Below are positions 43,085 through 54,340 of a stretch of DNA of 64,000 nt, in pieces. The position numbers and the translations under genes are program-made. How positions within the stretch are numbered: position 1 is the first letter of the stretch; each line of letters starts with the position of its first letter. Source of the stretch: Orobanche coerulescens (taxonomy: Eukaryota; Streptophyta; Magnoliopsida; Lamiales; Orobanchaceae); assembly GCA_033398695.1 (NCBI GenBank), contig CM065814.1, forward strand, positions 81,610,358 to 81,674,357, read 5' to 3'. Below the pieces are notes generated by a model. It had not been told where the DNA came from. It saw only the letters and a list, made by a program, of their open reading frames with translations, and did no database searches.

Positions 43085-44394
43085 AGTGGTATCGGAGCCG
43101 TTGATTCTAAAAAGAATTAGTCGATTTTTAACTGAATCAGATCCAAAAATCACTATCTTTTGAAAAATGTTATATTTTCATCATCTTTCCTATTTCTTAA
43201 ATGGATACCTCTATGATAAACAAGGTTCCTATGTTCTCCATTAATGAATTTGATGACTGAAGGATTAGGATGGAGACTCATCTTGCAGCCATGCACGATA
43301 TATTCGTCATCCAAGAAGGTCCAATAAAGATAATGAAGGTCAATCCTGCCCCAAGGATAGAAGGATAGCCTCACGCTGAAATGCTCGAGAAGAAACGCGA
43401 GCAATGGTCAACGGATGTTTGCAAGCGTGAGAATCGCGATAATGTTGCTAAGAATGCACTATTTGTCACTCTCAACAAAAACACATTCTCAAAGGTAAAA
43501 AGCTGTAAGACAGCTAAGGAAATCTGGGAAAAACTTGTAACACCCCCAAATGCCATTGGGTCATTACAGCGCCGTGGACCCCGCACTAGGAGATCCACTA
43601 GGCTAACACGACCAAAAATACAATTAACTGACCAAAAGGGAATCACAATCCCTACACTGACATCCAACATAATATTCCGATATGGAATTTCAATGACAGA
43701 AGTGGGCCTACATGGCCAAAATAAGATACAACAACATCCACGAGCCTTGCTCGGATAATACAAAATTACAAAAACTGAACAATACTGGAGTACACCAATT
43801 GTGTGACTGACATGAACACCAAAACATCTCGGACTAGTATCGCTCGAATGCCTCGTCGCCACCGTCATGCCCCTGTGTCTCAACTCTCTCCTCGCAAACA
43901 CCTAAAACATGAAAACATGTTCCGCCCCCACGGGGTCAGTCATCCAGATAATGATTATCAAATACATGTACAACATGATTTGCATCCAAAGGGCAGAATG
44001 AATAGTATAGTAATGGTAATACGAGATGCTCACAAACCAAAGTAAGAATCGAGCATTTGTGGAATACTATGCCCACGGTATACGATCAATACCTGCTCAA
44101 CAGGTTAGAACACAAGTGCCTAACGGCGAATCATCAATACAGAACACAACAATACATCACCCGAAGGTAACCCAAGCCAAAAACTGAAATAGATATGAAT
44201 CACAATGCCCGAAGGCTCCAACAGGAATACCGATACATCACAATGGCCTAACAGCCGAACAGCCCGAAGCTGTTTATCATCATAATACCCTGAATGTCAC
44301 TCAGCCGAAGCTGTCAATCACCACAATGGCCCGAAGCCAAAACAGCCCGAAGCTGTATCAATGAGAGTCAAGCCACGGCACGAAGTCGTATCAC

Positions 44395-44907
44395 AATGAG
44401 ATCATCTAATGACCGTGACCTGCTGAATTGCAGGTGCTGGGAAACCAACCGCGAGGGTTCAAGCCCCAGACTTACCCATAATGAGATCATCCAGTGACCG
44501 TGACCTACTGAACTGTAGGTGTCGGGAAACCAACCGCGAAGGTTCAAGCCCCAAGCTTACCCATAATGAGATCATTAACATGACCGTGACTCATCGAATC
44601 AGAGGTGTTGGGAAACCAACCGCGAAGGTTCAAGCCACAAGCTTACCCATAATGAGATCATTAACATGACCGTGACTCTTCAATCGTAGGTGTTGGGAAA
44701 CCAACCGCGAAGGTTCAAGCCCCAAGCTTACCCATAATGAGATCATTAACATGACCGTGACCTACTGAACTGTAGGTATTGGGAAACCAACCGCGAAGGT
44801 TCAAGCCCCAAGCTTACCCATAATGAGATCATTAATATGACCGTGACCTACTGAACTGTAGGTGTTGGGAAACCAACCGCGAAGGTTCAAGCCCCAGGCT
44901 TACCCAT
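44395..44907 (-). repeat. 85-bp LTR minisatellite, six units
   Basis: AATGAGATCAT recurs at 44395, 44480, 44565, 44651, 44735 and 44822 (84-87 bp). Units contain GACCGTGACC, an imperfect CTACTGAACTGTAGG hairpin and GGGAAACCAACCGCGAAGG. Six units also occur in each of the other two LTR copies (from 54668 and 61245). Confidence 0.92.
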
Positions 44908-45144
44908 CGAGCACTAGCCGAGACTAGCCTCCAAAACATAATTAATCACAACAGTAACGATCCCAAGATTACCAAATTCACAAGAATAATAGCGTGCTGC
45001 CTTGAGTCGGCCAACACGACAACAACAACTCATGGATGGGCACCGTCCACGGCGGTCCGAATTCAAATACCTCAACTGCCTTGGAATGGCCAATCGATCA
45101 CAACAACTTAACGGATGTAAACTATCCTTGACAGTCCCAATTCA

Positions 45145-45590
45145 ATACATCGATTACCTTAGAACGGTTAATCGATAACGATGACACAACGGATGGGAAT
45201 TAACTTCGATAATCCCAATTAAATACATCGATTACCTTAGAACGGTTAATCGATAACCAATGATACAACGGATGGGAATTATCTTCGATAATTCTAATTA
45301 AATACATCGATTACCTTAGAACGGTCAATCGATACACAATGATACAACGGATGGGAATTATCTTCGATAATCCCAATTAAATACATCGATTACCTTAGAA
45401 CGGTCAATCGATACACAATGATAGAACGGATGGGAATTATCTTCGATAATCCCAATTAAATACATCGATTACCTTAGAACGGTCAATCGATACACAATGA
45501 TACAACGGATGGGAATTATCTTCGATAATCCCAATTAAATACATCGATTACCTTAGAACGGTCAATCGATACACAATGATACGGTAGAGT
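45145..45590 (-). repeat. 79-bp LTR minisatellite, six units
   Basis: ATACATCGATTACC recurs at 45145, 45223, 45302, 45381, 45460 and 45539. Each unit has two ATCGAT palindromes and AACGGATGGGAATTATC. The copy from 55420 also has six units, the copy from 62000 five. Confidence 0.92.
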
Positions 45591-47007
45591 GGATGTCCCG
45601 GCGTCTTAAACTGACCACCGAAACAGATATAATAAACGAATATATCAAACGCATTCAGTCGGCCAATGCAACATCCTAGTGACAGTTCCAATTCAATAAT
45701 AACGATTCAACGATGCCTCAGAACGACATTAACGTCAACAATAATAATCGATACATCGATACCGAGAACCGGCTGTCGACAACATCAGTATCAACAAGAA
45801 TCTCAATGCCTTAAACCGGCTGTTAATGAATAACAATAACATCTAGCATAATTGTCGAAGGGTATTTCATCAAACAATTCCCGAATATCAACAAATCACG
45901 GAGAGACTAAGTCTCGAAATGATCCATACACATATATGATAACATTAATCTCATTGACCAGTACAAGTATAAACCTTGCCTCAAACTGAAGGCGAGAAAG
46001 TCCTTCCATGATCAACGTCCTGGCACGAAACGACAAACGGCGCCTCCCGACGATCACAAAAACTCGAACAACCTTGAATGAAAACGATTCATTCAAAAAC
46101 ACAAAATCAATAGAAAACAACGACAAGGACAAAGCCTGATTCAAACAGAATCGATCACACCGCACGAACGAATATCATAGTTCTCAACTATGAATTCTAA
46201 CATCCTCCAACACCTCGATGATCAATTAACATGATCATTACGTTCTTAACACTTGTGAAATCCATACAACATGATTCACTTAAGAACAATCATCAAAACA
46301 ATCATCTCAAAATGATAATATCACCAATATCATCAAATTGATCCTCCTACAATGATAATATTATCAATGTTATCATTATCACTCCAAGAACATCATCAAC
46401 TCAATAATCATGATGTTTGAAACAAAAATCCTTCATCAATACATCATGAATTCGGATTAAACAACAAGATTCACTCAACCATATTCAAATTATGATAATC
46501 ACCCCTTAAATTATCATAAATCCTTACTAAAATGGTTAAAATCTTTCAAGAACACCACCAACAACAAAAATCATCTCAAGGCTATGTTAATCATATAACA
46601 ATCTTAACGTAATCCTTCCTAGACATGATTAAAAACCTCCAACAATCTAAAACATCAAGAACATAATCCAACTCAAGTGATACTATCATGTTCTTCATCA
46701 AAAGTTTATCAAAACCATGAAGAATCATGATATACTCCATTAATCAAACAATACCCGAAGAAAACAACAACAAAAACTTGAAAATCACTTGAAGAACAAG
46801 AGATTGAGGGAACTTACCAAAGAAGAACAAGAAGAAGCCTCCAAACACCAAAGGAGCACCAACAAGATTCCAACTTCAAGCTTCAATCCAAGCTGGGATG
46901 ATCAAGATCGAGTTGGAAGGTGCTAAACATCAATAACAAGTCCAAACGGATGATTCTAGGGAGAGAAGTTGTGTTTTGGTTCGTGAGGAAATGAAATACA
47001 AAGTCAA

Positions 47008-47405
47008 CATAAATAGACTGACAAACTCATTACGTACGTTATACACTACGGTTAACGTACGTAAGAGACATTACATGCGCTATGCCATGACATTAACGTA
47101 CGTAATGAAAAATCCAGAACTAACTGGACTAAAATACGAAGGCCTTAACGTACGTAAACAAGGACTTATTACGTACGTTAACAAGACCTGCATTACGTAC
47201 GTAGAGATCACCTCTTAACGTACGTAAGGGTCCGTTGACTGCAATAGTGAGATCCGATCGGAAGATGCTCGGGACCCACCGGCCAAAAGTGACTACGAGG
47301 AAGGTTCCTGCCACCTACCAAGCATTACGTACGTAACCTTACAGGCATAATGTACGTAATAGCAACACGCTAGCGTATGTAATGCTACATCTGTAGCGTA
47401 CGCTA
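47008..47405 (-). promoter_or_regulatory. LTR promoter with array of ACGTACGT palindromes
   Basis: On the minus strand, eight perfect ACGTACGT copies, mostly within TTAACGTACGTAA, and about three degenerate ones lie between 47405 and 47030. They are followed about 16 bp later by a TATTTATG box (47015-47008). Copies exist in the other LTRs (57310-57690; 63815 to the end). TACGTA is an ACGT-core bZIP-type element and GTAC is the core bound by SBP/SPL proteins; which, if any, binds is unknown. Confidence 0.6.
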
Positions 47406-48207
47406 AGGCTATGAACTTAGCCAAAAATCCAAACTCTCCAACCAACATTCAAACGACGAAACCAACCCGACGACAAGTATAATATTTCGATCCCGAAATA
47501 TTCTAATACAACATACATTGTATCAGTCCAAAACAACAACACTTGTACAATTCCAAATGAATACGTACAACTCAGCAGTAACACGAAAAAAATTACCCCC
47601 GGATATCACAAAACTCAAACTGATTTGCGAGGGTACTGAGCTCTCAAAAGAAAAGAAAATTTCTAAACTTACTCAGTAGTTCAAATCTTTTGAAATAAAA
47701 TCTTCTGAAACGCTCTAGGAGCTTGATCTCAGATTCACTGGCATTGTCGGTGAACTCGAAGCATTGGGTAAAGTGTATACCCAAAAGGAGAAAAATTTAA
47801 AAATCTTTAGATCACTCCCTGTCCGATGGAACATTAATACTACAACTATGCATGTATCCTGTAATCTTAACGATATTTCTGCTTTTGATCTCTTCTATGA
47901 CCTCAAAGCTTTTGAGTACGATATTGACAAGAGAGAGAAGGCAGAAGAGTCACTTGCCAAAACTATAGAACTGGCTGCTGTATCTGACAGGAGACACAGC
48001 TCTGTACCCAGCACATCCAAATCCACACATAAGACTGCAGACAACGATGATGACATCCTATCACAAGATGAAATGGCCATGCTAATGCACAAGTTCCAAA
48101 AGTTCATCAAACAGTCTGGAAAGACTCCCTACAGGCCAACGTCTTTTCACAAGGTAAGCTCAGAATCTCCTTCATCTGGTGATTCTAACTTATGTTATAA
48201 CTATAGG

Positions 48208-50855
48208 TGTAATACCCGTGATTTCGATTTCCGGTAATTTCTTTTTTTTTGGCGGAAGTCCGTTTTGACGACTCTATCATGACCATTTCGTCATTCCGAG
48301 AATGATTAATTCTGCACTTTTTGTCATCCAAGCATGTTTCGGTGTCGTTTTGTTGAGTTCCGTGCTTTTTAGCGGTTTTTCCGCACTTGAGTTCGATTCT
48401 TGCGAATCTCGTCCGAAACTGTTGTTTCGACTTTCTCGTAAGTTCATTTAATGTTATTATTCATGTTGCAAGCTTCGGTTTGGTTATTCGATCACGTATC
48501 GTGATTTTGGGGCGTTTTGGGCTATTTTCGTAATTTCCCAAAGTTTGGGGTAATTACTTTCCGTTGTCGAATTTCGAGCCTTCGGGTAGTCGGAATCGTG
48601 TGTTCTATTAGTGCTCGGATTCTTCTTTTCGAGTACTTCGTAACCGTATCTTCGATTCTTATTCAGGTTCGGGTTTCGGGGTCGTTCGGGCCGTCGGAGT
48701 TGGTCCCGGCCGAGTCATGGCCGGGCATGCTCGGGCCAGGCCAGCCCTGGCCGAGTAACGTACGGTAGTGATCGGCAGTTACGTACGTAAGGCCGGTTAC
48801 GTACGTAAGGCCCTGGCCGGTAACGTACGTAACGCTTCCGGCATTTCCAGGCAGTGAGTTCGGCCATGGCCGGTTACGTACGTAACCCGGCAATGCCTAT
48901 TTAAGGCCCGCGGCGTTTTCTTGACCATTTCTCACTTCTTTTCTTCCCTTCCGCGGCTGGAGTTGGGGTAATCTTGTAGAGATGTTGTTGGACAATGAAT
49001 ACATGAAGTTTTGAGGTTCATATCGTCAATCATCCGTCCTATAACATCCTACGATCTACCGAATCAGGTCAGATTTCCTAGAAATCTAGTTTTGGGGAAT
49101 TTGGGTGTTTTGGTTGTTTTCGTCCGATTAATCCGATTTAACTTAGGATTATGATGTATTGATGAATATTTAGATGTATTATATCTTTTCCCTTGTTATT
49201 CCATAGTTGGATCGTATCGATTTGTTATTTGGGTCGAGTTCTTGACCGACGCCTTAAAGGTGTCCGGTAAAATGTCTTAGAGGGGTTTTCGGGCGTTCTA
49301 CGATTATTCTTCCTCGTATGATCGATGATTTATTGATTATATATTGTTAGGGTCGAGTTTCTTGCGAAGAAACCGAGTTGAACCCTTCCGTTCGTTGTCG
49401 TCTTTCTTTTCGATTGCATCGGGCGTTTTGAAGCTTTCCGGTTGAGCCGTCTTCGTCGGGATACTTGCGTGCCGATTTTGAGGCAAGTACCTTGCCCATA
49501 CTATTCTTGTTTTATGGATATGATAATTAGTGATCGTCTAAATGTGGTTGTTTGGTCGTTTGAATTGAACTTTCAAAAGATTCGGTTTAGCCTTGTTAAA
49601 GGCTTGCTTTCAAAACGCGTGTGTTTTGTGAATGGCGTGGTTTGTGAATAACTATGTGAATTCTATGTATATGCTTGGTGTTAATGTTGCACTTGGTATT
49701 GTGTGTGGACGTATATTATTTCATTTCGGTGCGTTGTGGATTGACGTGGTGTTTTGCTAAGTGTTTGATGCCTCTGGGCGAATTGCTTGAATATCCTTGA
49801 TGTGATATGTTATTTGTGTGAATGTATGGATATGGTTGAAGGTCTACGGTGACACATGGCACGCGATCATGTGGTCAGGATGCAACAAGTGATTGATCCA
49901 ACCGTGAGAGCCTGAGATAATCTACGGTGGCACATGGCATGCGATCATGTGGCCAGGATGCAACAAGCGATTGATCCAACCGTGAGATGTGTGTGATTTG
50001 TTTCGCTAGCCAGCTCGGGAGGGTCCTTCGAGGCCTCGGGTGGGATGTCTGTGGTAGCGTCCCGGTCCTAGGCGATGCGCGTGCGTGATTATGTTTCGTT
50101 GATTTTACGTCCGTTGAGGACACGTGATGTTGGGCTCTGACCCTGTAAATTGTTGGTGGTTTCCTATTTGCGAAAACAAAACATTTGGGCTGTGACCCTA
50201 TTGATTTTTGGAAATAGAAGGATTTTATAATCCTAAATTGTTTTCTATTAAAACTCTCGATGGCATTTTAAACTGTTTTATAAATTGTTTCCCTTTATTT
50301 GCGATCTTTCGGTTTTGGAAATGTTTACCCAAACTCTTGCCTCGGGAAGTACTTTTCTTTACATTTGGATCTTTGAGGATTCCTGGTTATTGTTATTCGT
50401 GGAATGTGAATTGTATGGCTCGTATTTTTTTTTTGCACTTGTACTTGCACTAGCAAAACAGTGGAGTTTTGCTAACCCCCGAGTATTCGGGGGATGGATG
50501 TCTATTTTTGCATTCAGGTTTTGGAGCATAGCACAGGGTCGGCACGAAGGATGATGAAAGATGAACGATACTAATCACACGAGGATCCGTTGATGTCGTA
50601 TTGGTCTAGTTGTATTTTCTTTTCCACTGCAGTATCTTTTCCCCGTTGTACGGGAGTTTATTGTATTTTGACCCCTGCGTGGGTATGTGTTTGGAATTGA
50701 GTTGTATGTTATTATTGAAAGACCAAGTCGGTCTACTGAGTCATTTTAGCCTTAAAGGCGATGTTTAGATGTTTGATTTTAGTTATCAGCCTGGTAGATC
50801 TTCGAGGAGAGGGTCTACGGCGTGTAATATCCCTCAGTGGATTGGGGGTGTTACA
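48208..50855 (+). mobile_element. Solo LTR related to the LARD-like element, 2648 bp, TSD ATAGG
   Basis: TGTAATACCCG (48208) to GGGTGTTACA (50855), flanked by ATAGG at 48203-48207 and 50856-50860. It aligns along most of its length with the LTRs at 6959 and 12278, including the tandem duplication near 49850-49985, but its promoter-proximal segment differs. It splits the zinc knuckle of the SIRE-like gag. Confidence 0.95.
48755..48904 (+). promoter_or_regulatory. LTR promoter with TTACGTACGTAA palindromes and TATTTAA box
   Basis: Perfect ACGTACGT palindromes lie within 48778-48791, 48796-48809, 48820-48833 and 48872-48886, with an imperfect one near 48755, separated by GGCC-rich spacers. The last core ends about 14 bp before TATTTAA (48898). 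The same palindrome is in the promoter of the TR-GAG-like LTR. Confidence 0.6.
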
Positions 50856-52827
50856 ATAGGAAACCAGGACATTATGCAAATAAGTGTCCGCATCCGAAAG
50901 TGCAAAAGTTATTAGAAGCTGAGCAACAGGAAAAGGATGACAGAAGACGTGTCTGGAAAAATAAGCTCAAGACCCTGATTGGTGAATCAGAAGCCTCGCC
51001 CGCGTCGAACAAGACCGAGGAGTGACTTCAGGCAATCACTGATAGTGACTCGTCCAACGAGATTCAGGACAAAGCATACATGTGCTTTATGGCTAAAGAA
51101 ATACAAGATGATGAGGATAGCGATGATGAGGTAACTTCAAATTCAACTATTCCTATAAATGCATCGCATGCCTTTGAAAATATGATGAATAAATTCAAAA
51201 ACATTCAAAAGGCCCATGAGACTTTAAAACGAGAAAACATACATCTCAAAATTTCAAACTTAGAGCTGAAAGAAGAAAATGACTTGATTAAAAACAATTA
51301 CGAAAATATGTCGCTTGATTGCGAGAACAGCAAGGTCACATTTAAAAAACTCAGGGAAAGCAGTCATCAACTTGCCAACAATCTAAATGAGGCTAAGTCT
51401 CATAATGAGAGCAAGACAAATAATTTTGCTTTACTCGAAGCCAAAGTAAAAACTCTCGAGAAGCGAGAAGGAGAATTAGAGACCATCCTCAAATCATTTG
51501 AGAAATCTTCAAAATGGATGGAAGAAATTCTAAGCACTATGCAGCATGCCCACGATAAACGTGGCTTAGGATATGAATCATTCTCCCATAAGGGAAAGTC
51601 TAGTACGATATTTGTCAGGGGAGTGGAACCCATTCCTATTCCTGAAGAGACTTTAAGCGCCACAAAGGCTACAGCTGCACCTCGTACAGCGAAAGCTGCG
51701 ATTCCACCACCAAGTTCTTATCACAGACAGTGGAAATCTCAGCCTCCCAGACCTGTAAGGTGTGATCAACAACATGCTCCCCAAGCATATCATAAGCGCC
51801 AGGAGCCATTCAGAAAGAAGGCTGTATCTAAATATCAAAGGCAAGCACCACAATACTACCAACAATACAATGCACCTAGATATTGGATATAGGAGCACCG
51901 TTATCCATCTAGAAAGCAGGTCGCCGTGCAGTTTCAACAACATCTCTGAGAATCCAACTGGAGACCCCGAAGGCAAGCTGTAAGGCCGAAGAAAATGGAG
52001 CCACCTCCTAGACGGCAATCGTACTAGAATAATAATCCTAGACCATACATGCATATTAATAAAGGTTATAGCGACTACGTGCCTGCCCTACGTAGAAATC
52101 GCAAGACAAGACCAAAAATAACCTACAGCAAACCAGTTGCTGTCATGCAAATTTGGGTACCAAAAGGCACTAACTCATATGGACCTAACAATCAAAGGGG
52201 ACCTAAATCTACTTAAATTCTTTGCTTACAGGATATCAAAGAAAAGGACATCTGGTACTTTGACAGCGGATGTTCTCAGCACATGACAGGTGATATCAGC
52301 AAGTTGTCAGATTATGTAGAAGGTCACCGTCCAAAGGTGCGTTTTGGTGACAAGTCCAAAGTAAGAACAATAGCGAAGGGAACCCTGCTTGTAGGAAAGT
52401 TCAAAGTCACCGAAGTTTCCTATGTTGAAGTCTTACAGTACAATCTATTTAGTATTAGCCATTTCTGTGACCAATAATTCTCGGTTAAATTCTATGTAGA
52501 CCACTGTAGGGTGAAGGATATCAGACTAAAGAAATCATCCTCACATGAAGCAGATGAGGTAATATGTATATTGCTGATTGGAAGCCTACGAGCTCCATTA
52601 TTCCGTGTTTTGTTGCCAAAGCACTACAGATCAAAGTTGGCTATGGAACAAGAGGATGTCTCACATCAACTTCAAGATTATCAACAAACTCGCCAGACCG
52701 GGAATGGTTAGAGGTTTGCCTAATGTGTCATTCCATAAAGCTAGCATCTGTGGACCCTATCAGAAAGGCAAACAAGTCAACACCACCCTGAAACGCAAAT
52801 CATACCTGTCCACCCATAGGGCTCTGG

Positions 52828-54340
52828 TGTAATACCCGTAATTTCGATTTCCGGTAATTTCTTTTTTTTGGCAGAAGTCCATTTTGACGACTCGCTCATG
52901 ACCGTTTCGTCATTCTGAGAATTATTAATTCTAATCTTTTTGTCATTCGAGTTCGTTTCAGTGTCGTTTTCTTGAGTTCAGTGTTATTAAATGACTTTTC
53001 CATGTATGAGTTCGACTTTGTTAAATCACCATTAATTTTTGGAAACTCCAAAAATTCTGAATCTTCTAAATATTATAAAGCATCGATTTAGCTTTCCAAT
53101 GGTTCAAACGGTGAGTCAATCGGAGTCCGGACGAGGGAGTTATGGTCGAAATAGCTAAGTCACTCTCATTTCCAGTTTTTGGCCGAGCACTCTGTACCTT
53201 GTGCTGCGGCACATGCCGGCAGGGCCGCGGCACACTGCCGACTCACTGCCGGCAGATTTGGCCCTGTGCCGTGGCACACTTCGGCTGGGCCGCGGCACAC
53301 TGTGCAGTCAGCCTATTTAAGGCTAGCAGGCGTTTTTCTTCGGCCATTTCTCACTCGTTTTATTCCCTTCCGCGGCTGGAGCTTGGTTAATCATGGAGAG
53401 ATGTTGTTGGACAATCAATCCATGAAGTCTTGGAGTTCATATCATCAATCATCCATCCTATAACATCCTCCGATCTAACGAATCAGGCTAGATTTCCTAG
53501 AAATCTAGTTTTGGGGAATTTGGGTATTTTGGTTGATTTCATCCGTTTTATCCGATTTAACTTAGGACTGTGATGGATTGATGATTATTTAGATGTATTG
53601 TATCATTTCCCTTGTTATTCCATGGTTGGATCGTATCGATTCATTATTTTAGTTGAGTTCTTGATCGACGCCTTGAAGGTGTCCGGTAAAATGTCATATA
53701 GGGGTTTTCGGGCGTTCTACGATTATTCTTCCTCGTATGATCGATGATTTATTGATTATATGTTGTTAGGGTCGAATTATTGTGAAGAACTCGAGTCGGA
53801 ACCCTTCCATTCGTTGTCTTCTTCGGGGTCCGAGCTTCCCGGTCGAACCGTGTTCTTCGGAGCGTTTGGTAGCAGTTATTAAGGCAAGTATCTTATTATA
53901 CGACTTGTATCTTGCGACTAGTAATTACATATGAGATGTGTGATGATTTTGCTTGCCTTCGTAATTATGTTCCGTTTTAGTTGGTTGTGTTTTCCGTAAT
54001 TTGAAGGCTTTGCGATAATATTGTTATATTAGTATACATGTTAGGCGTTGTGCCATTTGTGCAGGACTGCGACGTACATATGGGATGGTTGTACACTTGG
54101 TTGTGCAATGTATTGTGTACCGAATGTGTGTTATGTTGGTTATGTGTCGTTGATTGACGATAGTTGTTGCGAGTGTTGAGATTGTGTTATGTGCGTGTGA
54201 TGTACGATTTTGTGGTGATCAATGTGATTGATCAATTGTGCTCATTGTTGTATGTAATGTGAATGTGAATGTGAATATGTGTGTAACCGCTAAGTTCACT
54301 CGTGTTGGTTCGACGGGACCTACGAGGATTCATGGCAGTG
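52828..54340 (+). mobile_element. Truncated LTR of the LARD/chromovirus-like family
   Basis: Starts TGTAATACCCGTAATTTCG and follows the LTRs at 6959 and 48208 for about 1.1 kb, with TATTTAA at 53314. Its promoter-proximal segment (53165-53300) is instead rich in GCCGCGGCACACTGCC. Beyond about 53890 it diverges, and it ends abruptly at 54340 against the left LTR of the TR-GAG-like element. No right end or target duplication is visible, so a deletion has probably joined two elements here. Confidence 0.75.

Larger units (their letters stand above)
43536..47610 (-). mobile_element. Solo LTR of the TR-GAG-like family, 4075 bp, TSD AAACT
   Basis: Bounded by TGTAACACCCCC (43536) and GGATATCACA (47610), with AAACT at 43531-43535 and 47611-47615. 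It matches the LTRs of the gag-only element at 54341-64000, whose primer site and purine tract show that this family reads on the minus strand. It holds an 85-bp tandem array, a 79-bp tandem array and a palindrome-rich promoter region. It interrupts the SIRE-like gag. Confidence 0.95.
41846..52827 (+). mobile_element. 5' part of a SIRE/Maximus-like Ty1/copia element, multiply interrupted
   Basis: 5' LTR 41846-43084, primer site TGGTATCGGAGCC at 43087, then gag, zinc knuckle, coiled-coil region, protease (DSGCSQHMTGD) and GAG-pre-integrase in order. Two solo LTRs with perfect 5-bp duplications interrupt it (43536-47610, 48208-50855), and a third LTR begins at 52828. Integrase, reverse transcriptase, RNase H and the 3' LTR are not in the window. 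The long coiled coil after the knuckle and the HMTGD protease motif point to the SIRE group. Confidence 0.85.
43201..52827 (+). pseudogene. SIRE-like gag-pol remnant (gag to GAG-pre-integrase)
   Basis: Gag begins MDTSMINKVPMFSINEF at 43201. Two in-frame stops (43258 TGA, 43366 TAG) stand where Trp is expected. TAKEIWEKL runs to the first solo LTR; gag resumes at 47611 to the second; the zinc knuckle is split by that LTR (LCYNYR before, KPGHYANKC after) and its second Cys is changed to Tyr. A heptad-rich Lys/Glu coiled coil occupies 51080-51560. The protease motif FDSGCSQHMTGD lies at about 52259. The GAG-pre-integrase zinc region (KRMSHINFKIINKLA, ICGPYQKGKQ) ends at the LTR at 52828. Extra stops at 51023 and 51890 show decay. 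No functional product. Confidence 0.85.

Noticed and set aside
43803..44045. Conserved open frame rich in Arg/His, also at 60664-60897
   Set aside because: It is repeated only because both lie in copies of the same LTR; the overlapping minus-strand frame is equally open and there is no protein motif.
44395..45590. CRISPR-like regular repeats
   Set aside because: The 79-85 bp units are contiguous tandem repeats with no unique spacers, inside a plant LTR.
46976..47218. 80-residue frame near the palindrome array, also at 57259
   Set aside because: It runs through TACGTA palindromes in the LTR promoter and codes low-complexity LTYV repeats; not a gene.
47764..48237. 157-residue frame as a separate gene
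   Set aside because: It is the continuation of the SIRE-like gag after the first solo LTR, not an independent gene.
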